DNA from: Pseudoalteromonas rubra
Lineage (GTDB): Bacteria; Pseudomonadota; Gammaproteobacteria; Enterobacterales; Alteromonadaceae
Length of the DNA stretch: 64,000 nt
Reading direction: 5' to 3'
Assembly (NCBI RefSeq): GCF_001482385.1
Contig: NZ_CP013611.1
Location: 1 to 64,000 of the forward strand
Positions 16,133 through 25,492 of the stretch are shown piece after piece. Position 1 is the first letter of the stretch. Each line of letters starts with the position of its first letter. The notes under the pieces are model-generated. The model ran no database searches, had not been told where the DNA came from, and saw only the letters and a list, made by a program, of their open reading frames with translations. Both the position numbers and the translations under genes were made by a program.

Positions 16133-19100
16133 CTAGGCCAACAGACGCCTGATTGGTCTCAGCAGGGAGCCAGACATCTCTTTAATATCTTCGAGCATCA
16201 CATACATACAAGGCACCATAATCAGTGTAACCGCGGTTGCAAACAACACTGAGAAGCTCAGTGATATGGCCGTTGGGATAACAAACTGTGCCTGCAGGCT
16301 CGACTCAAACATAATCGGCACCAGTCCTAAAAAGGTGGTCAGTGAGGTGAGCAAGATGGCCCGGAAGCGGCCAATTCCAGCGCGGATAACCGAAGTTTTA
16401 ATATCCAGTCCGGCTGCTCTGTGGCGGTTGATCACATCCGTCATGACCAGGGAGTCATTGATCACCACCCCAGCTGCCGCAACAATACCAAAAACCGACA
16501 TCATACTGAGGCTGTAACCAAGCAGATAATGTCCCCATAGTGCACCGACCACGGAAAAGGGGATCACAGACATCACCAGGACAGGTTGCAGGTAGCTTTG
16601 CAGCGGCAGTGCAAGCAAACAATAGACGACCAGTAATCCAACCAGGCCAAATACCAGTACCTGACTTTGTTCCTGTCGCTGTGCTTGCAGTGTGACGCCA
16701 GGCTGAGTGGTTAACCCAGAGTGGGCCTGAGTCAGTTCGCTCAGCAGCTGTGACTCAATGTGTTCGGTTACGTGAGCAATGCTTGTGTATTGTTCGTCCA
16801 CATTGGCACTGATGGTGGCAACCTGATAGCCCTGCTCACGGCGGATGCTCGAAAAGCCGGGTACTTCAACGGTACGCGCCACATCGCCAAAGAACACCTG
16901 CTCGCCATTTGGCAAAGTGATCAGCGTGTGGTCCAGGGCACTCAATTGCTGACGGTCGGCCTGTGCACCTCGCACCTTGAACACGACTTCCTGGCCTTCA
17001 CGCATGACGCGTTGCACTTCAAGCCCATAGAATCGCGCCCCCACTTGTCGGGTAACGTCTTTTGCGCTCAGGTTTAGCTGATGCGCCAGTGGCTTTAGTT
17101 GGATCTGATACTCAGTCTGCGCACTATCAAGCGAGGAGTAGACGCTGTGAACGCCGCTGATCCTATTCAGTTTGTCGATCATTGCCCGGCTGGCCTGGTA
17201 AAGGGTTTCAGCATCACTAGCAAACAAGCGGTACTCAAGATCCGTTTTCTCGGCAATGTCGATCACATCGGATTCTATGGTCAGCTTTTTTACACCGGGT
17301 ATATCTGGTAGTTGTTCCCGCCAACGCCTGGCCAGTTCAAAGGTATCAAATGGGCGCTCTGCTTCTGGTACCAAAGGAACGACTACTTCGGCCTCCGTCA
17401 GGTGATCGATGCGGGTATACATCACATCCATCATTGGCTTACCGGTCTGGGTTCGGATATCTTGCTCAACACGGTTGATCAGGGCTTCAATTTGCTCAAC
17501 GGCGGCTAGAGTGTGTGCTTCGGACACACTGTGATCCATCTGAATATTAATTGATGGATAATCATGAGGCACTTTTGGAACGGGCGTAAAGCGCAATAAG
17601 CCGCTGATGATGAGACAAATTGCCAGAACCAGCAAACACACAAATCCAACGATGACCGCATAGCGATAGTGAATACAGTGCTTAAGCAACGGGGCATAAT
17701 GGTTGTTCAGCAGTTGTTGAAGCTTGCTACTAAATCGGTTACGCCAGTGATCAGCTGGCTTGGGCGGTAAACTGGTTGCAGCCAGGTGTGCAGGCAGGAT
17801 GAGCTTAGATTCAATTAAGCTGAAAAACAGACACAAAATACACACACCAGCGATGGCTATGAACTGGCCTGAGTTAGGGCCGCTGCTGAACATAAAGGGC
17901 ATAAAGACGGCGATGGTGGTCAGTACCCCGAAGGTGGCTGGCATAGCCACTTTTTGTGCTCCTCTTATCACCTGCTGTGGAGAGTGGCCGTTTGACTCAA
18001 CTTCCTCGCAGACGCTTTCACCTATCACTATGGCGTCGTCTACAACAATACCTAGCACCATGATAAAAGCGAATAAGGACACCAGATTCATGGTGATCCC
18101 GATTAGCGGCATCAGCCAGAAAGCGCCCAGCATGGAAACAGGCAGACCCAGCATCACCCAAATAGCAAGCCGGGTACGTAGAAATACGGCCAGCACAATA
18201 AACACCAGAATGGCACCCTGAGCGAGGTTTTCCAGCATCATATTGAGTCTACCCTGCAAGTAAAAGGTCACATCAACAAACTCGTAGATGTTGATATGTT
18301 CAGGCAGTGTCTGGCGTTTGTAGTCAATATAGGCTTTAACCTGAGCAACCACATCGGTGAGCGACTGTTCTTTGGCCGCCAGTACCATGATGTAAACGGC
18401 CTGCTCGCCATTAAAGCGCCCGGCATCCAGGGTTTCACGGAATCCATCTTTGATGGTTGCGATATCGCGCAGCTGTACGGTTTCGCCTAAAGGGCCGGTG
18501 ATAATGGGCGTGTTGGCCAGGGCTGAGCCCTGATAGCCTCGTTGTGCCAGTCTGAGGTAGATGTTACCGCGCGCGGTTTTTATTTCACCAGCTGACACAT
18601 TGTCGGCCTGTGTCTGAATTGCACGCACAACATCTGAAAGGTTGAGGTTGTATTCCCGCAACCGAAGTGGTGACAGCTCAATCGCAACTTCATAATCGGG
18701 AATGGCCGAGAGGTCGACATGTGCAATCCCGTCAAGTTGCAGTAATTCTTCTTTTAGTTCATTACCAAGCTTTCTCAGTTCGAGAGGGTTATCCGGGCCG
18801 GATAACACCACGCTCAGCGCGCGTTGGCGTTGCGCGCGTTCAACGATTTGCAGTGGCTCCATGTCTGGTGGAAAGGTGGCAATGGAATCCAGCTTCATTT
18901 TGATTTCATCAAGACGATGGGCTAAAACCTGATCGCGTTCCAGCTCTATTTCAACTCGCCCACGCGACGGGGTTGCCTGGCTGGCGAGACGTTTAATGCC
19001 AACTTGAGGCTTGAGCGCCTGTTCAATCTTAAGCAGTATATTTTCTTCTATTTCTTTGACCGATGCGCCCAGCTCGGTGGCAGTGACAACAATTTTATTG

Positions 19101-19237
19101 TTGTCGGAGACAGGGAAGGTTTGTCGCTGGATCCCCTGATAGCTCAGCAAGCCCATACAAACGATAAACAGCATCAGCAGGTTAGCGGCGACCGGGTGAT
19201 GGACAAAATAGCCGATCAGTCTACTTGGGGGGCTCAT
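16133..19237 (-). CDS. RND efflux pump inner-membrane permease (AcrB/MexB superfamily)
   Basis: The 1034-residue protein has the RND layout: a first transmembrane helix after residue 14, a large periplasmic loop (about 40-330), six helices (about 335-540), a second periplasmic loop and a final helix group to residue 1010. DDAIVIGESVCEEVE near 400 carries the paired Asp residues of the proton relay. It pumps substrates from the periplasm or inner membrane through an outer-membrane channel, which is not encoded here. Its start overlaps the adaptor gene by four bases. The operon diverges from the nicotianamine-synthase-like gene across a Zur-like box, so I infer a role in metallophore export. 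Confidence 0.88.
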   Translation of the reverse strand: MSPPSRLIGYFVHHPVAANLLMLFIVCMGLLSYQGIQRQTFPVSDNNKIVVTATELGASVKEIEENILLKIEQALKPQVGIKRLASQATPSRGRVEIELERDQVLAHRLDEIKMKLDSIATFPPDMEPLQIVERAQRQRALSVVLSGPDNPLELRKLGNELKEELLQLDGIAHVDLSAIPDYEVAIELSPLRLREYNLNLSDVVRAIQTQADNVSAGEIKTARGNIYLRLAQRGYQGSALANTPIITGPLGETVQLRDIATIKDGFRETLDAGRFNGEQAVYIMVLAAKEQSLTDVVAQVKAYIDYKRQTLPEHINIYEFVDVTFYLQGRLNMMLENLAQGAILVFIVLAVFLRTRLAIWVMLGLPVSMLGAFWLMPLIGITMNLVSLFAFIMVLGIVVDDAIVIGESVCEEVESNGHSPQQVIRGAQKVAMPATFGVLTTIAVFMPFMFSSGPNSGQFIAIAGVCILCLFFSLIESKLILPAHLAATSLPPKPADHWRNRFSSKLQQLLNNHYAPLLKHCIHYRYAVIVGFVCLLVLAICLIISGLLRFTPVPKVPHDYPSINIQMDHSVSEAHTLAAVEQIEALINRVEQDIRTQTGKPMMDVMYTRIDHLTEAEVVVPLVPEAERPFDTFELARRWREQLPDIPGVKKLTIESDVIDIAEKTDLEYRLFASDAETLYQASRAMIDKLNRISGVHSVYSSLDSAQTEYQIQLKPLAHQLNLSAKDVTRQVGARFYGLEVQRVMREGQEVVFKVRGAQADRQQLSALDHTLITLPNGEQVFFGDVARTVEVPGFSSIRREQGYQVATISANVDEQYTSIAHVTEHIESQLLSELTQAHSGLTTQPGVTLQAQRQEQSQVLVFGLVGLLVVYCLLALPLQSYLQPVLVMSVIPFSVVGALWGHYLLGYSLSMMSVFGIVAAAGVVINDSLVMTDVINRHRAAGLDIKTSVIRAGIGRFRAILLTSLTTFLGLVPIMFESSLQAQFVIPTAISLSFSVLFATAVTLIMVPCMYVMLEDIKEMSGSLLRPIRRLLA

Positions 19238-20406
19238 TGTATGTCCCCTTTAACAGCCAGCTGGGTATGTGGGGCAGGGGCGCGCACTTGCATACCCGTT
19301 TGGGGATAATCAGGTAGTTGAGTGACCAGTTGATAATCTGATTGGGGCGGGGCACTGATCAGCACACTACTGTGCTCTCTGCGTAGCACCTTAGCGGAAT
19401 ATTGCACTAACTTTTGTTCTGGGCTCAGTAACCAGAGTGTGTCGTTTTTAACCCATTCCTGAGGTACTTTTAGAATGTTTTTAAGTGTGATGCCGGCTAT
19501 TTCAGCCTGCAAAAATTGACCAAAGTGTATAGCAGGTAATGCGCTGTGAAGCGCATAAGGGTCGTCTATTCTGATCACATAATAGGCCATTCGGGTGGTA
19601 TCGCTGAGCAGGCCGGTATGGCGTGAGAGTATGCCGGTGCGTTGATTGTTTCCAGCTGCTATCCTGACATCTGCTGCTGGCAGGGGCGGTAAAAATGGCT
19701 GGTCAAACTGAGCGACGGGTACATGAAGTTCACCATAACTTAGGTTGACGAGCTGGCCGAGTGGCTGACCTGCCTGAATAACCTGACCAAGGCCAGTATC
19801 GCGTTTTGCAACCAAAGCATCGTAAGGGGCGTAGTAGTGGGTGCGTGCCAGGTTCTTTTTAGCCTGTGCCAATTCTGCTTCCGCTGCTTTTAGATGTGCT
19901 CGGGCGCTAGCAACCTGAGGCTTTCTGAGTGCAAGATCGGTGACGTGTGCACTTGTAGCCCATTCTTTCTTTGCCACATCAGCCAATGCGATTTGCTCAG
20001 ACAGGCGAGCCTGCGCGAGTGCAAGCTCTGCCTGCTTGTTGAGTAACTGAGTTTGATAATCGAAGGGGTCAAGTCTGGCCAGCACGTCCCCTTTTTTTAT
20101 AATCCCGCCTTCAATGAACCCGGCGTTTAGCCAGGCAATTTTGCCAGAGAGTTCAAAGGCAACGTCTGTTTGCTCGGCTGGTTTTAAGACCCCTGACAAG
20201 TTCAACGTGGTCTGGTGATCTACGGGTACAAGGGCTGTACTCGATACCTGTGGCAGCACGGTTTGCTGAACCTGATCCTCTTTGGGGGTTTTAGCGAGCG
20301 TAACTAAAGCAACACAGGCTGAACTGCCCATAAGCAGGACCAGGAGCAGGACAACTGAACGATGCTTAACTAGATGATAAAAAGACTTATTTTTATTTGT
20401 GTCCAT
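19234..20406 (-). CDS. RND periplasmic adaptor (membrane fusion protein)
   Basis: The 390-residue protein has one N-terminal membrane helix (VVLLLVLLMGSSACVALV) and then the adaptor order: lipoyl half-motif with SGKIAWLNAGFIEGGIIKKGDVLARLDP near 90, a coiled-coil hairpin near 110-180, the second lipoyl half AKRDTGLGQVIQAGQPLGQL near 200 and a beta-barrel. ATG 20406 is preceded by AGGGA; an upstream GTG at 20427 lacks a ribosome site. It links the permease to a TolC-type channel. It is the first gene of a two-gene operon transcribed away from the synthase gene, with which it shares the promoter region. Confidence 0.85.
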   Translation of the reverse strand: MDTNKNKSFYHLVKHRSVVLLLVLLMGSSACVALVTLAKTPKEDQVQQTVLPQVSSTALVPVDHQTTLNLSGVLKPAEQTDVAFELSGKIAWLNAGFIEGGIIKKGDVLARLDPFDYQTQLLNKQAELALAQARLSEQIALADVAKKEWATSAHVTDLALRKPQVASARAHLKAAEAELAQAKKNLARTHYYAPYDALVAKRDTGLGQVIQAGQPLGQLVNLSYGELHVPVAQFDQPFLPPLPAADVRIAAGNNQRTGILSRHTGLLSDTTRMAYYVIRIDDPYALHSALPAIHFGQFLQAEIAGITLKNILKVPQEWVKNDTLWLLSPEQKLVQYSAKVLRREHSSVLISAPPQSDYQLVTQLPDYPQTGMQVRAPAPHTQLAVKGDIQ

Positions 20407-20526
20407 GAAGATTTCCCTGCTTGCCACTTAACTTCCATCGTAAATTATTTGTTTCGTAAGAATTGTAAGTGACTCACTTAATTAAAAATTATTGAATAAA
20501 GTGGTTTACACATAAATAACTGGTGA

Positions 20527-20539
20527 GTTATGTTATAAC
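20527..20539. promoter_or_regulatory. Zur-box-like operator between the RND and synthase operons
   Basis: GTTATGTTATAAC matches the Zur core GTTATA-N-TATAAC at 11 of 12 positions; the overlapping TTATGTTATAACATAA (20528-20543) is a perfect 16-base palindrome. It lies 33 bases before the synthase ATG and 120 bases before the adaptor ATG, so one repressor could control both directions. Confidence 0.65.
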
Positions 20540-20572
20540 ATAAAATCGGAACAGTACAGTAGTGACTTACTT

Positions 20573-21394
20573 ATGACTATCGCGAATCACGTAGGGATCC
20601 ACGCCTCGCAAATTGTGGACGTTTATGAGCAAATTCATAACATGGAGACGCTAACCATCAATGCCCAAACCATGGCGGTCTTCGACCGGTTTCTGGGTTT
20701 GCTATCCAATGAGCACGGCAGTGAGTTTGCCGAGCAGGTTCTGGCACAGGCCAAAATCAAGGCCATTAAACCTCAGATCCAACACTTGTTTAGCCTGGCT
20801 TCCAGTATGTACGAGCGACACTGGGCAGAGCGTCTTGTTAACAGCGATACGCCAGAGCAGGTACTGCGTGAAGAGTATCCGTATTTCAAACATTATCAGC
20901 GCGCTACGGGTCTGGAAATTAACGCCATTAATTCGCTCGCGGCTGAGCCGGTAAAGCGGGTCTTGATGGTCGGTTCCGGTGCATTACCACTGACTTCCAT
21001 GGCGCTGTATAACGCCGGGTTACAGGTTGACAACCTGGATATTCAACAGGATGACCTGTTGCTTGGCAAGCAGGTTTGTGGCGCGTTGTCAGCTGATAAT
21101 CAGATGGGCTTTATCCACAATGATATCTGTGATCAGGCCGATCTGGCCCAGTACGATGTGATCTGGCTTGCCGCTCTGGTCGGAGATGCGCAGCTCAAAG
21201 ATAAAATTATTGCGCACTTATATGAGCAAATGCGCCCAGGCGCGCAACTGGTAGTTCGCACTGCCTTTAATCTGCGCACCTTGTTATATCCAAGTGTGGA
21301 TGAGACCGGGCTGGCACCATTTCAGCTGAAACTGAAGATCCAGACCTATGCCGATAACTTTCATTCAATATTGATTGCTCACAAGCCGGTTTAG
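20573..21394 (+). CDS. nicotianamine-synthase-like enzyme (CntL-type)
   Basis: The 273-residue cytoplasmic protein has the nicotianamine synthase domain. VGSGALPLTS (residues 133-142) is the S-adenosylmethionine-binding motif, matching VGSGPLPLTS of plant enzymes. YDVIWLAALVG (from 194), HLYEQMRPGAQLVVRTAFN and TLLYPSV (about 215-245) match the C-terminal half. Bacterial relatives such as CntL transfer an aminobutyrate unit from SAM to an amino acid to build staphylopine or pseudopaline; length agrees (about 270). Here no opine dehydrogenase (CntM) or histidine racemase (CntK) is adjacent, so the product may be a simpler or differently finished molecule. It leads an operon with an MFS transporter (five bases later) and a hotdog-like protein, behind a Zur-like box. 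No clear ribosome site was seen. Confidence 0.88.
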   Translation: MTIANHVGIHASQIVDVYEQIHNMETLTINAQTMAVFDRFLGLLSNEHGSEFAEQVLAQAKIKAIKPQIQHLFSLASSMYERHWAERLVNSDTPEQVLREEYPYFKHYQRATGLEINAINSLAAEPVKRVLMVGSGALPLTSMALYNAGLQVDNLDIQQDDLLLGKQVCGALSADNQMGFIHNDICDQADLAQYDVIWLAALVGDAQLKDKIIAHLYEQMRPGAQLVVRTAFNLRTLLYPSVDETGLAPFQLKLKIQTYADNFHSILIAHKPV

Positions 21395-21399
21395 TTGTT

Positions 21400-22665
21400 A
21401 TGTCGATTATTACATCTTACCTGAGGCTCAGCGCGGAATATCGCTGGATGCTCATCGCAGCCTTTGTGTTTAACCTCGGTTTTTACATGTTGATCCCGTT
21501 TTTAGCGGGTTACCTCAAACAAGACTTGCTGCTGAGCGCCACCCTGGTTGGACTGGTTTTGGGTGTGCGCTCTTTTTGCCAGCAAGGGCTGTTTTTGGTT
21601 GGTGGCTTGCTGGCCGACTTGTTTGGCGTGAAGAAGCTGATAGTGATCGGGTGTTTACTTCGGGCACTTGGGTTTTGCCTGTTTCTGTTCTCTCAGATCA
21701 CAGAGGTGCTGTTTTTAGCGGCTTTTCTGACCGGCTTTGCTGGTGCCTTGTTTACTCCAGCTGCCCAATCTTACTTTTCTAAACAAACTGAGCTGAGTCG
21801 TGCGCAAATGTTTGCGCTGGTGGGCGTGGCCAGAAATGGCGGTGAGCTATTGGGTCCGGTGTGTGGTTTGTTGCTTCTAAGTGTCAGCTTTGACGTGTTA
21901 TGCGTGGTCTCAGCGTTACCTTTTGCGCTGTTTGCATTACTGTTTATCGTGTTGTTGCCTGGTAAACAGGCTAAAACGAGCAACGCGTCAGCAAAGGAAA
22001 CCTCGAAGGAAGGCGGCGTATCAGGCATGATTGCAGGTGTGCTGGGTAATCGCACATTCATCCTCTTTTCGCTGATCATGTCCGGCTATTTTATGCTGAT
22101 TAATCAGATCTCATTTGCTATTCCGCTACATATCGTCAATCAGTCAGGTGCACCGGGAGATGTCGCCTGGGTGCTGACTTTGTGTGCGCTTATCTCTATT
22201 TGTTTTCAATTTCCGGTCACGCGGTTGTGCGAGCGTTATCTTTCTCCTGATCAGTGGATCAGCATCGGCATAGCGCTGATGGGGCTGTCTTTTGCCACCT
22301 TGATCCCGGTCTGGCCTTATCAGGGCGGTACATTGTATTACCTGCCAATGAGCCTGCTTGCCGTCCTGTTTACGCTTGGTACTATGGTGAGTTTTCCTTT
22401 TATCATGAGCCAGATTTCTGTGCTGGCAAAGGATAAGTCGGTGGCTACACACTACGGTTTTTTTTATTTGTTTGCCGGAGTCGGGTTGATAGCTGGCAGC
22501 GCAGTGGTTGGAGTGGCATTCGATTATGCCAGCTTAAGTGGCGATCTGGCCTGGTATTGTTTGGTCGTGATCGGCTTAGGTACTGCCATATGCAACACAC
22601 TGTTTATGTCAACACGCGATGTCCATGCCCAAATGCAAACAACCAGTCCAACCACATCAAAGTAA
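21400..22665 (+). CDS. MFS transporter, probable metallophore exporter
   Basis: The 421-residue inner-membrane protein shows about twelve hydrophobic segments and the MFS loop-2 motif variant GGLLADLFGVKKLI near residue 70. It begins five bases after the synthase-like gene, so the two are tightly coupled. In staphylopine loci the exporter CntE is also an MFS protein, whereas pseudopaline uses an EamA-type CntI. By position I infer that it moves the freshly made molecule from cytoplasm to periplasm, where the RND pump could complete secretion. General MFS membership is clear; the cargo is inference. Confidence 0.82.
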   Translation: MSIITSYLRLSAEYRWMLIAAFVFNLGFYMLIPFLAGYLKQDLLLSATLVGLVLGVRSFCQQGLFLVGGLLADLFGVKKLIVIGCLLRALGFCLFLFSQITEVLFLAAFLTGFAGALFTPAAQSYFSKQTELSRAQMFALVGVARNGGELLGPVCGLLLLSVSFDVLCVVSALPFALFALLFIVLLPGKQAKTSNASAKETSKEGGVSGMIAGVLGNRTFILFSLIMSGYFMLINQISFAIPLHIVNQSGAPGDVAWVLTLCALISICFQFPVTRLCERYLSPDQWISIGIALMGLSFATLIPVWPYQGGTLYYLPMSLLAVLFTLGTMVSFPFIMSQISVLAKDKSVATHYGFFYLFAGVGLIAGSAVVGVAFDYASLSGDLAWYCLVVIGLGTAICNTLFMSTRDVHAQMQTTSPTTSK

Positions 22666-22674
22666 GGATTAACC

Positions 22675-23127
22675 ATGATTCAACTTACTCAAGCGCAGCA
22701 ACGAGCCTATATGTCAGACTATCTCGAAAATGGCTGGCGTGAGGAGCGTATGTCTTTTAGTTCTGTCTCTTTAGAGCCCGGTTATATTGACGGTCGCATT
22801 AATGTTGAGCATTTTCAAATGCCCGGAGATGGCCGTTTTCATTTCAGTGCGCAAAGTGCCATGATCTGGATCTCTCAGCTTGGCATTATTTACGGCTGTT
22901 GGGACAACCAGTTGACCGAAAAAGTGGGGGAAGTCTACCTCAGAGATCTGGACATTAAGTTCAAGCGCACTATCAATACAACCGAAGAAGTTCGCTTTGA
23001 AGGCTTCTTCCCTAAGCACTGTAAAAAGCGCTTGTCGGATAATCTTGTGTATTACAAAAATGGTCAGATCCACGTTGAAGGCGGCGCTTTTACAGGGACT
23101 GCGAGCTTTCTGGTGCCCATAGGTTAA
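22675..23127 (+). CDS. hotdog-fold-like protein of the synthase operon
   Basis: A 150-residue cytoplasmic protein without signal or membrane segments. The central helix (QSAMIWISQLGIIYGCW) packed before strands such as VGEVYLRDLDIKFKRTINT resembles FabA/FabZ-like or thioesterase hotdog proteins, but I do not recognise a precise family or a canonical catalytic residue set. TAAGGA precedes the ATG, nine bases after the MFS gene. As the third gene of a Zur-controlled operon it may modify the metallophore, for example by acyl transfer or hydrolysis, or protect its precursor; this is speculative. Nothing similar is known to me in staphylopine or pseudopaline clusters. Confidence 0.5.
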   Translation: MIQLTQAQQRAYMSDYLENGWREERMSFSSVSLEPGYIDGRINVEHFQMPGDGRFHFSAQSAMIWISQLGIIYGCWDNQLTEKVGEVYLRDLDIKFKRTINTTEEVRFEGFFPKHCKKRLSDNLVYYKNGQIHVEGGAFTGTASFLVPIG

Positions 23128-23169
23128 TACCTTAGAGAAATAAAAACTGTTCCTATTTAGTTATTTGGT

Positions 23170-23182
23170 GTTATGTTATAAC
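23170..23182. promoter_or_regulatory. Zur-box-like operator before the ABC transporter operon
   Basis: GTTATGTTATAAC is identical over all 13 bases to the box at 20527. It lies about 108 bases before the preferred GTG start of the ATPase gene and 42 bases after the hotdog gene stop, giving the ABC operon its own zinc-responsive promoter. Confidence 0.62.
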
Positions 23183-23290
23183 CAAACATGACGTTGATTA
23201 CGTCTTACCAAACCGCCCATGCTGAATGTTGTGGACTTTATCGGAACAACATGGCGTGCGCGGTTTTTATTGTATCAGGGAGTACTATTT

Positions 23291-24013
23291 GTGTTAGAAG
23301 CCATACAGTTAACCAAATCATTTGCAGATAAACAGGTGATCAGCGAGCTGAGCTTTAAAGTTGAGCAGGGCGAGATAATGTGTCTGCTGGGTGCCAATGG
23401 CGCGGGGAAAAGCACCACGCTGAATATCTTTCTAAATTTTTTACAGCCCGATAGTGGTCAGGCGTTGATCGATTCAGTGGATGTGCACCAGGGCCCCAGT
23501 TGTAAAGATAAGCTGGTGTATTTGCCCGAGCAGGTTAATTTGTATCAGGAATTCAATGCCATTGATAACCTGAAATATCTGGCGAGCCTGTCGGGACTAT
23601 CCGTGAGTGAGTCACAGATCCATGCGGCGCTCGATGAAACCGGTCTGGAACAAAATGCCCGTAAACAATCTTTAAAGAACTACTCAAAAGGCATGCGACA
23701 AAAGGTCGGTATTGCCTTTGCGATTATGCGCCAGGCCAAAGTGTTGCTGCTGGATGAGCCAACATCCGGACTGGATCCCAGTGCGACGCTGGAATTTATC
23801 CGCATTATCGAGCGACTGGCAAAAAAGGGCGCTGCTATCTTGATGGTAACGCACGATTTTTACTGCGCGCATACTCTGGCCGACAAAATCGGCATCATGG
23901 ATAAAGGCAAACTACTGACCCTGCTGGATAACAACAAGCTGCCGCTGAGTAGCCTGGAAACTACCTATCACGAACTTATTTCAGGGAAAACGGCGATACG
24001 TGCAGCCAGCTAA
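23291..24013 (+). CDS. ABC transporter ATP-binding protein
   Basis: The 240-residue ATPase has the Walker A motif GANGAGKS (near residue 37), signature YSKGMRQKVG (a variant of LSGGQ, near 135), Walker B VLLLDEPTSGLDP and the switch His in MVTHD. This subtype pairs with ABC-2 permeases. I start it at GTG 23291 because AGGGAG at 23277-23282 is eight bases upstream and the family begins with a short strand like VLEAIQL; the frame is open from ATG 23219. It is followed by two DUF3526 permeases. The Zur-like box upstream links it to zinc starvation. Confidence 0.85.
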   Translation: MLEAIQLTKSFADKQVISELSFKVEQGEIMCLLGANGAGKSTTLNIFLNFLQPDSGQALIDSVDVHQGPSCKDKLVYLPEQVNLYQEFNAIDNLKYLASLSGLSVSESQIHAALDETGLEQNARKQSLKNYSKGMRQKVGIAFAIMRQAKVLLLDEPTSGLDPSATLEFIRIIERLAKKGAAILMVTHDFYCAHTLADKIGIMDKGKLLTLLDNNKLPLSSLETTYHELISGKTAIRAAS

Positions 24014-24052
24014 TGCTGCGACGTCGATGTTTAAACAGGAATTGTCTTATCT

Positions 24053-25492
24053 ATGAATAATAAAATAATGCAGATCTGTCGCCATGAATTGGCCAGTAAA
24101 CGCAAAAGCCCCAGCCTGTGGCTGCTCTTCTTTATGATCCAGTTATTACTGGCGGTTGCCTTGTTTACTGGCTGGCAGCAGTACCAACACAGTGTACATA
24201 CCCAGACCAAAGCGCAGGAAATTGTTGAGCAACAGTGGAATGCACAACCAGACAGGCACCCTCATAGGGTGGCACACTTTGGTCACTTTGCGTTCCGTCC
24301 TCCCAGTGCGCTCAGCTTTTTTGACCTGGGTGTGAATGCTTGGGTGGGCGACAGTATCTTCTTGGAGGCGCATAAACAAAATAGCGCTAATTTTGCCAAC
24401 GATCAGGATGGCGGCACCTTATTACGGTTTTCTGAGCTCAGTAGTGCCAATATTTTGCTGATCATCTGGCCACTGCTGATTATTGCGTTGGGGTTTGCCA
24501 GCGTCAGTGGAGAGCAAAAAAGTGGCACGCTCAGACAGCTTATGTCTATGGGTGTGTCGTTTCGTGAGTTAATCACTGGCAAAAGCCTTAGCTATCTGCT
24601 TGTATCTGTTATGTTTATCTTGCCTGTGTTTGTTCTGGCACTGGGCCTTGCAGCAGGTACCGGCGCACAGTTTTCGGCAGAAGCACCGCTCAGGCTGTTG
24701 CTGTTATTTGGGACTTACCTGCTATATTGTCTGTTCTGGATCGCAGTAACACTCTTAATTTCAAGCCTGGTGAAAGCCCCGAAACAAGCGCTTGTATTGC
24801 TGACTTCAATCTGGTTTATTCTAACCATTCTGATGCCACGTATGCTGGCGGAATTTGCCCATCATCAGTATCCACATCAAAAACGCAATGACTTTGAGCT
24901 GGCTATCAAGCTGGATAACCGTAAAGTCGGAGACAGTCATAACCCGGACGATCCCTACTTCAGTAAATTTCGCGAAGAAACCCTGAAAAAATATGGCGTA
25001 TCTTCAGTCGAGGAATTGCCGGTTAACTATAAAGGGCTGGTGATGCAGGAAGGTGAAAAGCTCAATGCCGAGATTTACAAAAAGCATTATCAGCAGCAAG
25101 TCGCACAATTTGACGCGCAGCGTCAGTTTGTCAGTCAGTTTTACTGGATCAATCCCTATTTGTTTGTACGCGATTTTTCAATGGCATTAACCCGGACAGA
25201 TACCCGACACTTTTTGGACTTTGAGCAGCAGGCTGAAGCGCACCGATACGCTCGGATCCAAAAATTGAATCAGTTACACACTCATGAGATCCACCATCAC
25301 GATGACAGAGCACAACGGGTTGATAAATCCTATTGGCAGGAGTTTGATGCGTTTCATTATACTTTGCCGAAGCTGAGCTGGTCATTGAGCGCGTTTTCTC
25401 TGGCCTGGGCTTTGCCGCTGCTGGCGGTTATTGCCCTGTTTATTTTCCTGAACTCAAACGGGATGCAGAGGAGGATCTATGCTGCTGTTTAA
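24053..25492 (+). CDS. ABC-2 permease with DUF3526, first of a pair
   Basis: A 479-residue inner-membrane protein. A helix near residues 22-42 is followed by a large extracytoplasmic loop containing PDRHPHRVAHFGHFAFRPP, then a group of helices (about 145-270), a second large loop and a C-terminal helix. This is the DUF3526 arrangement. The second loop is rich in histidine, including HTHEIHHHDD near residues 408-418 and HHQYPHQ earlier, which could bind metal. The start lies 39 bases after the ATPase gene, and the end overlaps the next permease by 14 bases. Such pairs often neighbour TonB-dependent receptors. Direction of transport is unknown. Confidence 0.78.
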   Translation: MNNKIMQICRHELASKRKSPSLWLLFFMIQLLLAVALFTGWQQYQHSVHTQTKAQEIVEQQWNAQPDRHPHRVAHFGHFAFRPPSALSFFDLGVNAWVGDSIFLEAHKQNSANFANDQDGGTLLRFSELSSANILLIIWPLLIIALGFASVSGEQKSGTLRQLMSMGVSFRELITGKSLSYLLVSVMFILPVFVLALGLAAGTGAQFSAEAPLRLLLLFGTYLLYCLFWIAVTLLISSLVKAPKQALVLLTSIWFILTILMPRMLAEFAHHQYPHQKRNDFELAIKLDNRKVGDSHNPDDPYFSKFREETLKKYGVSSVEELPVNYKGLVMQEGEKLNAEIYKKHYQQQVAQFDAQRQFVSQFYWINPYLFVRDFSMALTRTDTRHFLDFEQQAEAHRYARIQKLNQLHTHEIHHHDDRAQRVDKSYWQEFDAFHYTLPKLSWSLSAFSLAWALPLLAVIALFIFLNSNGMQRRIYAAV

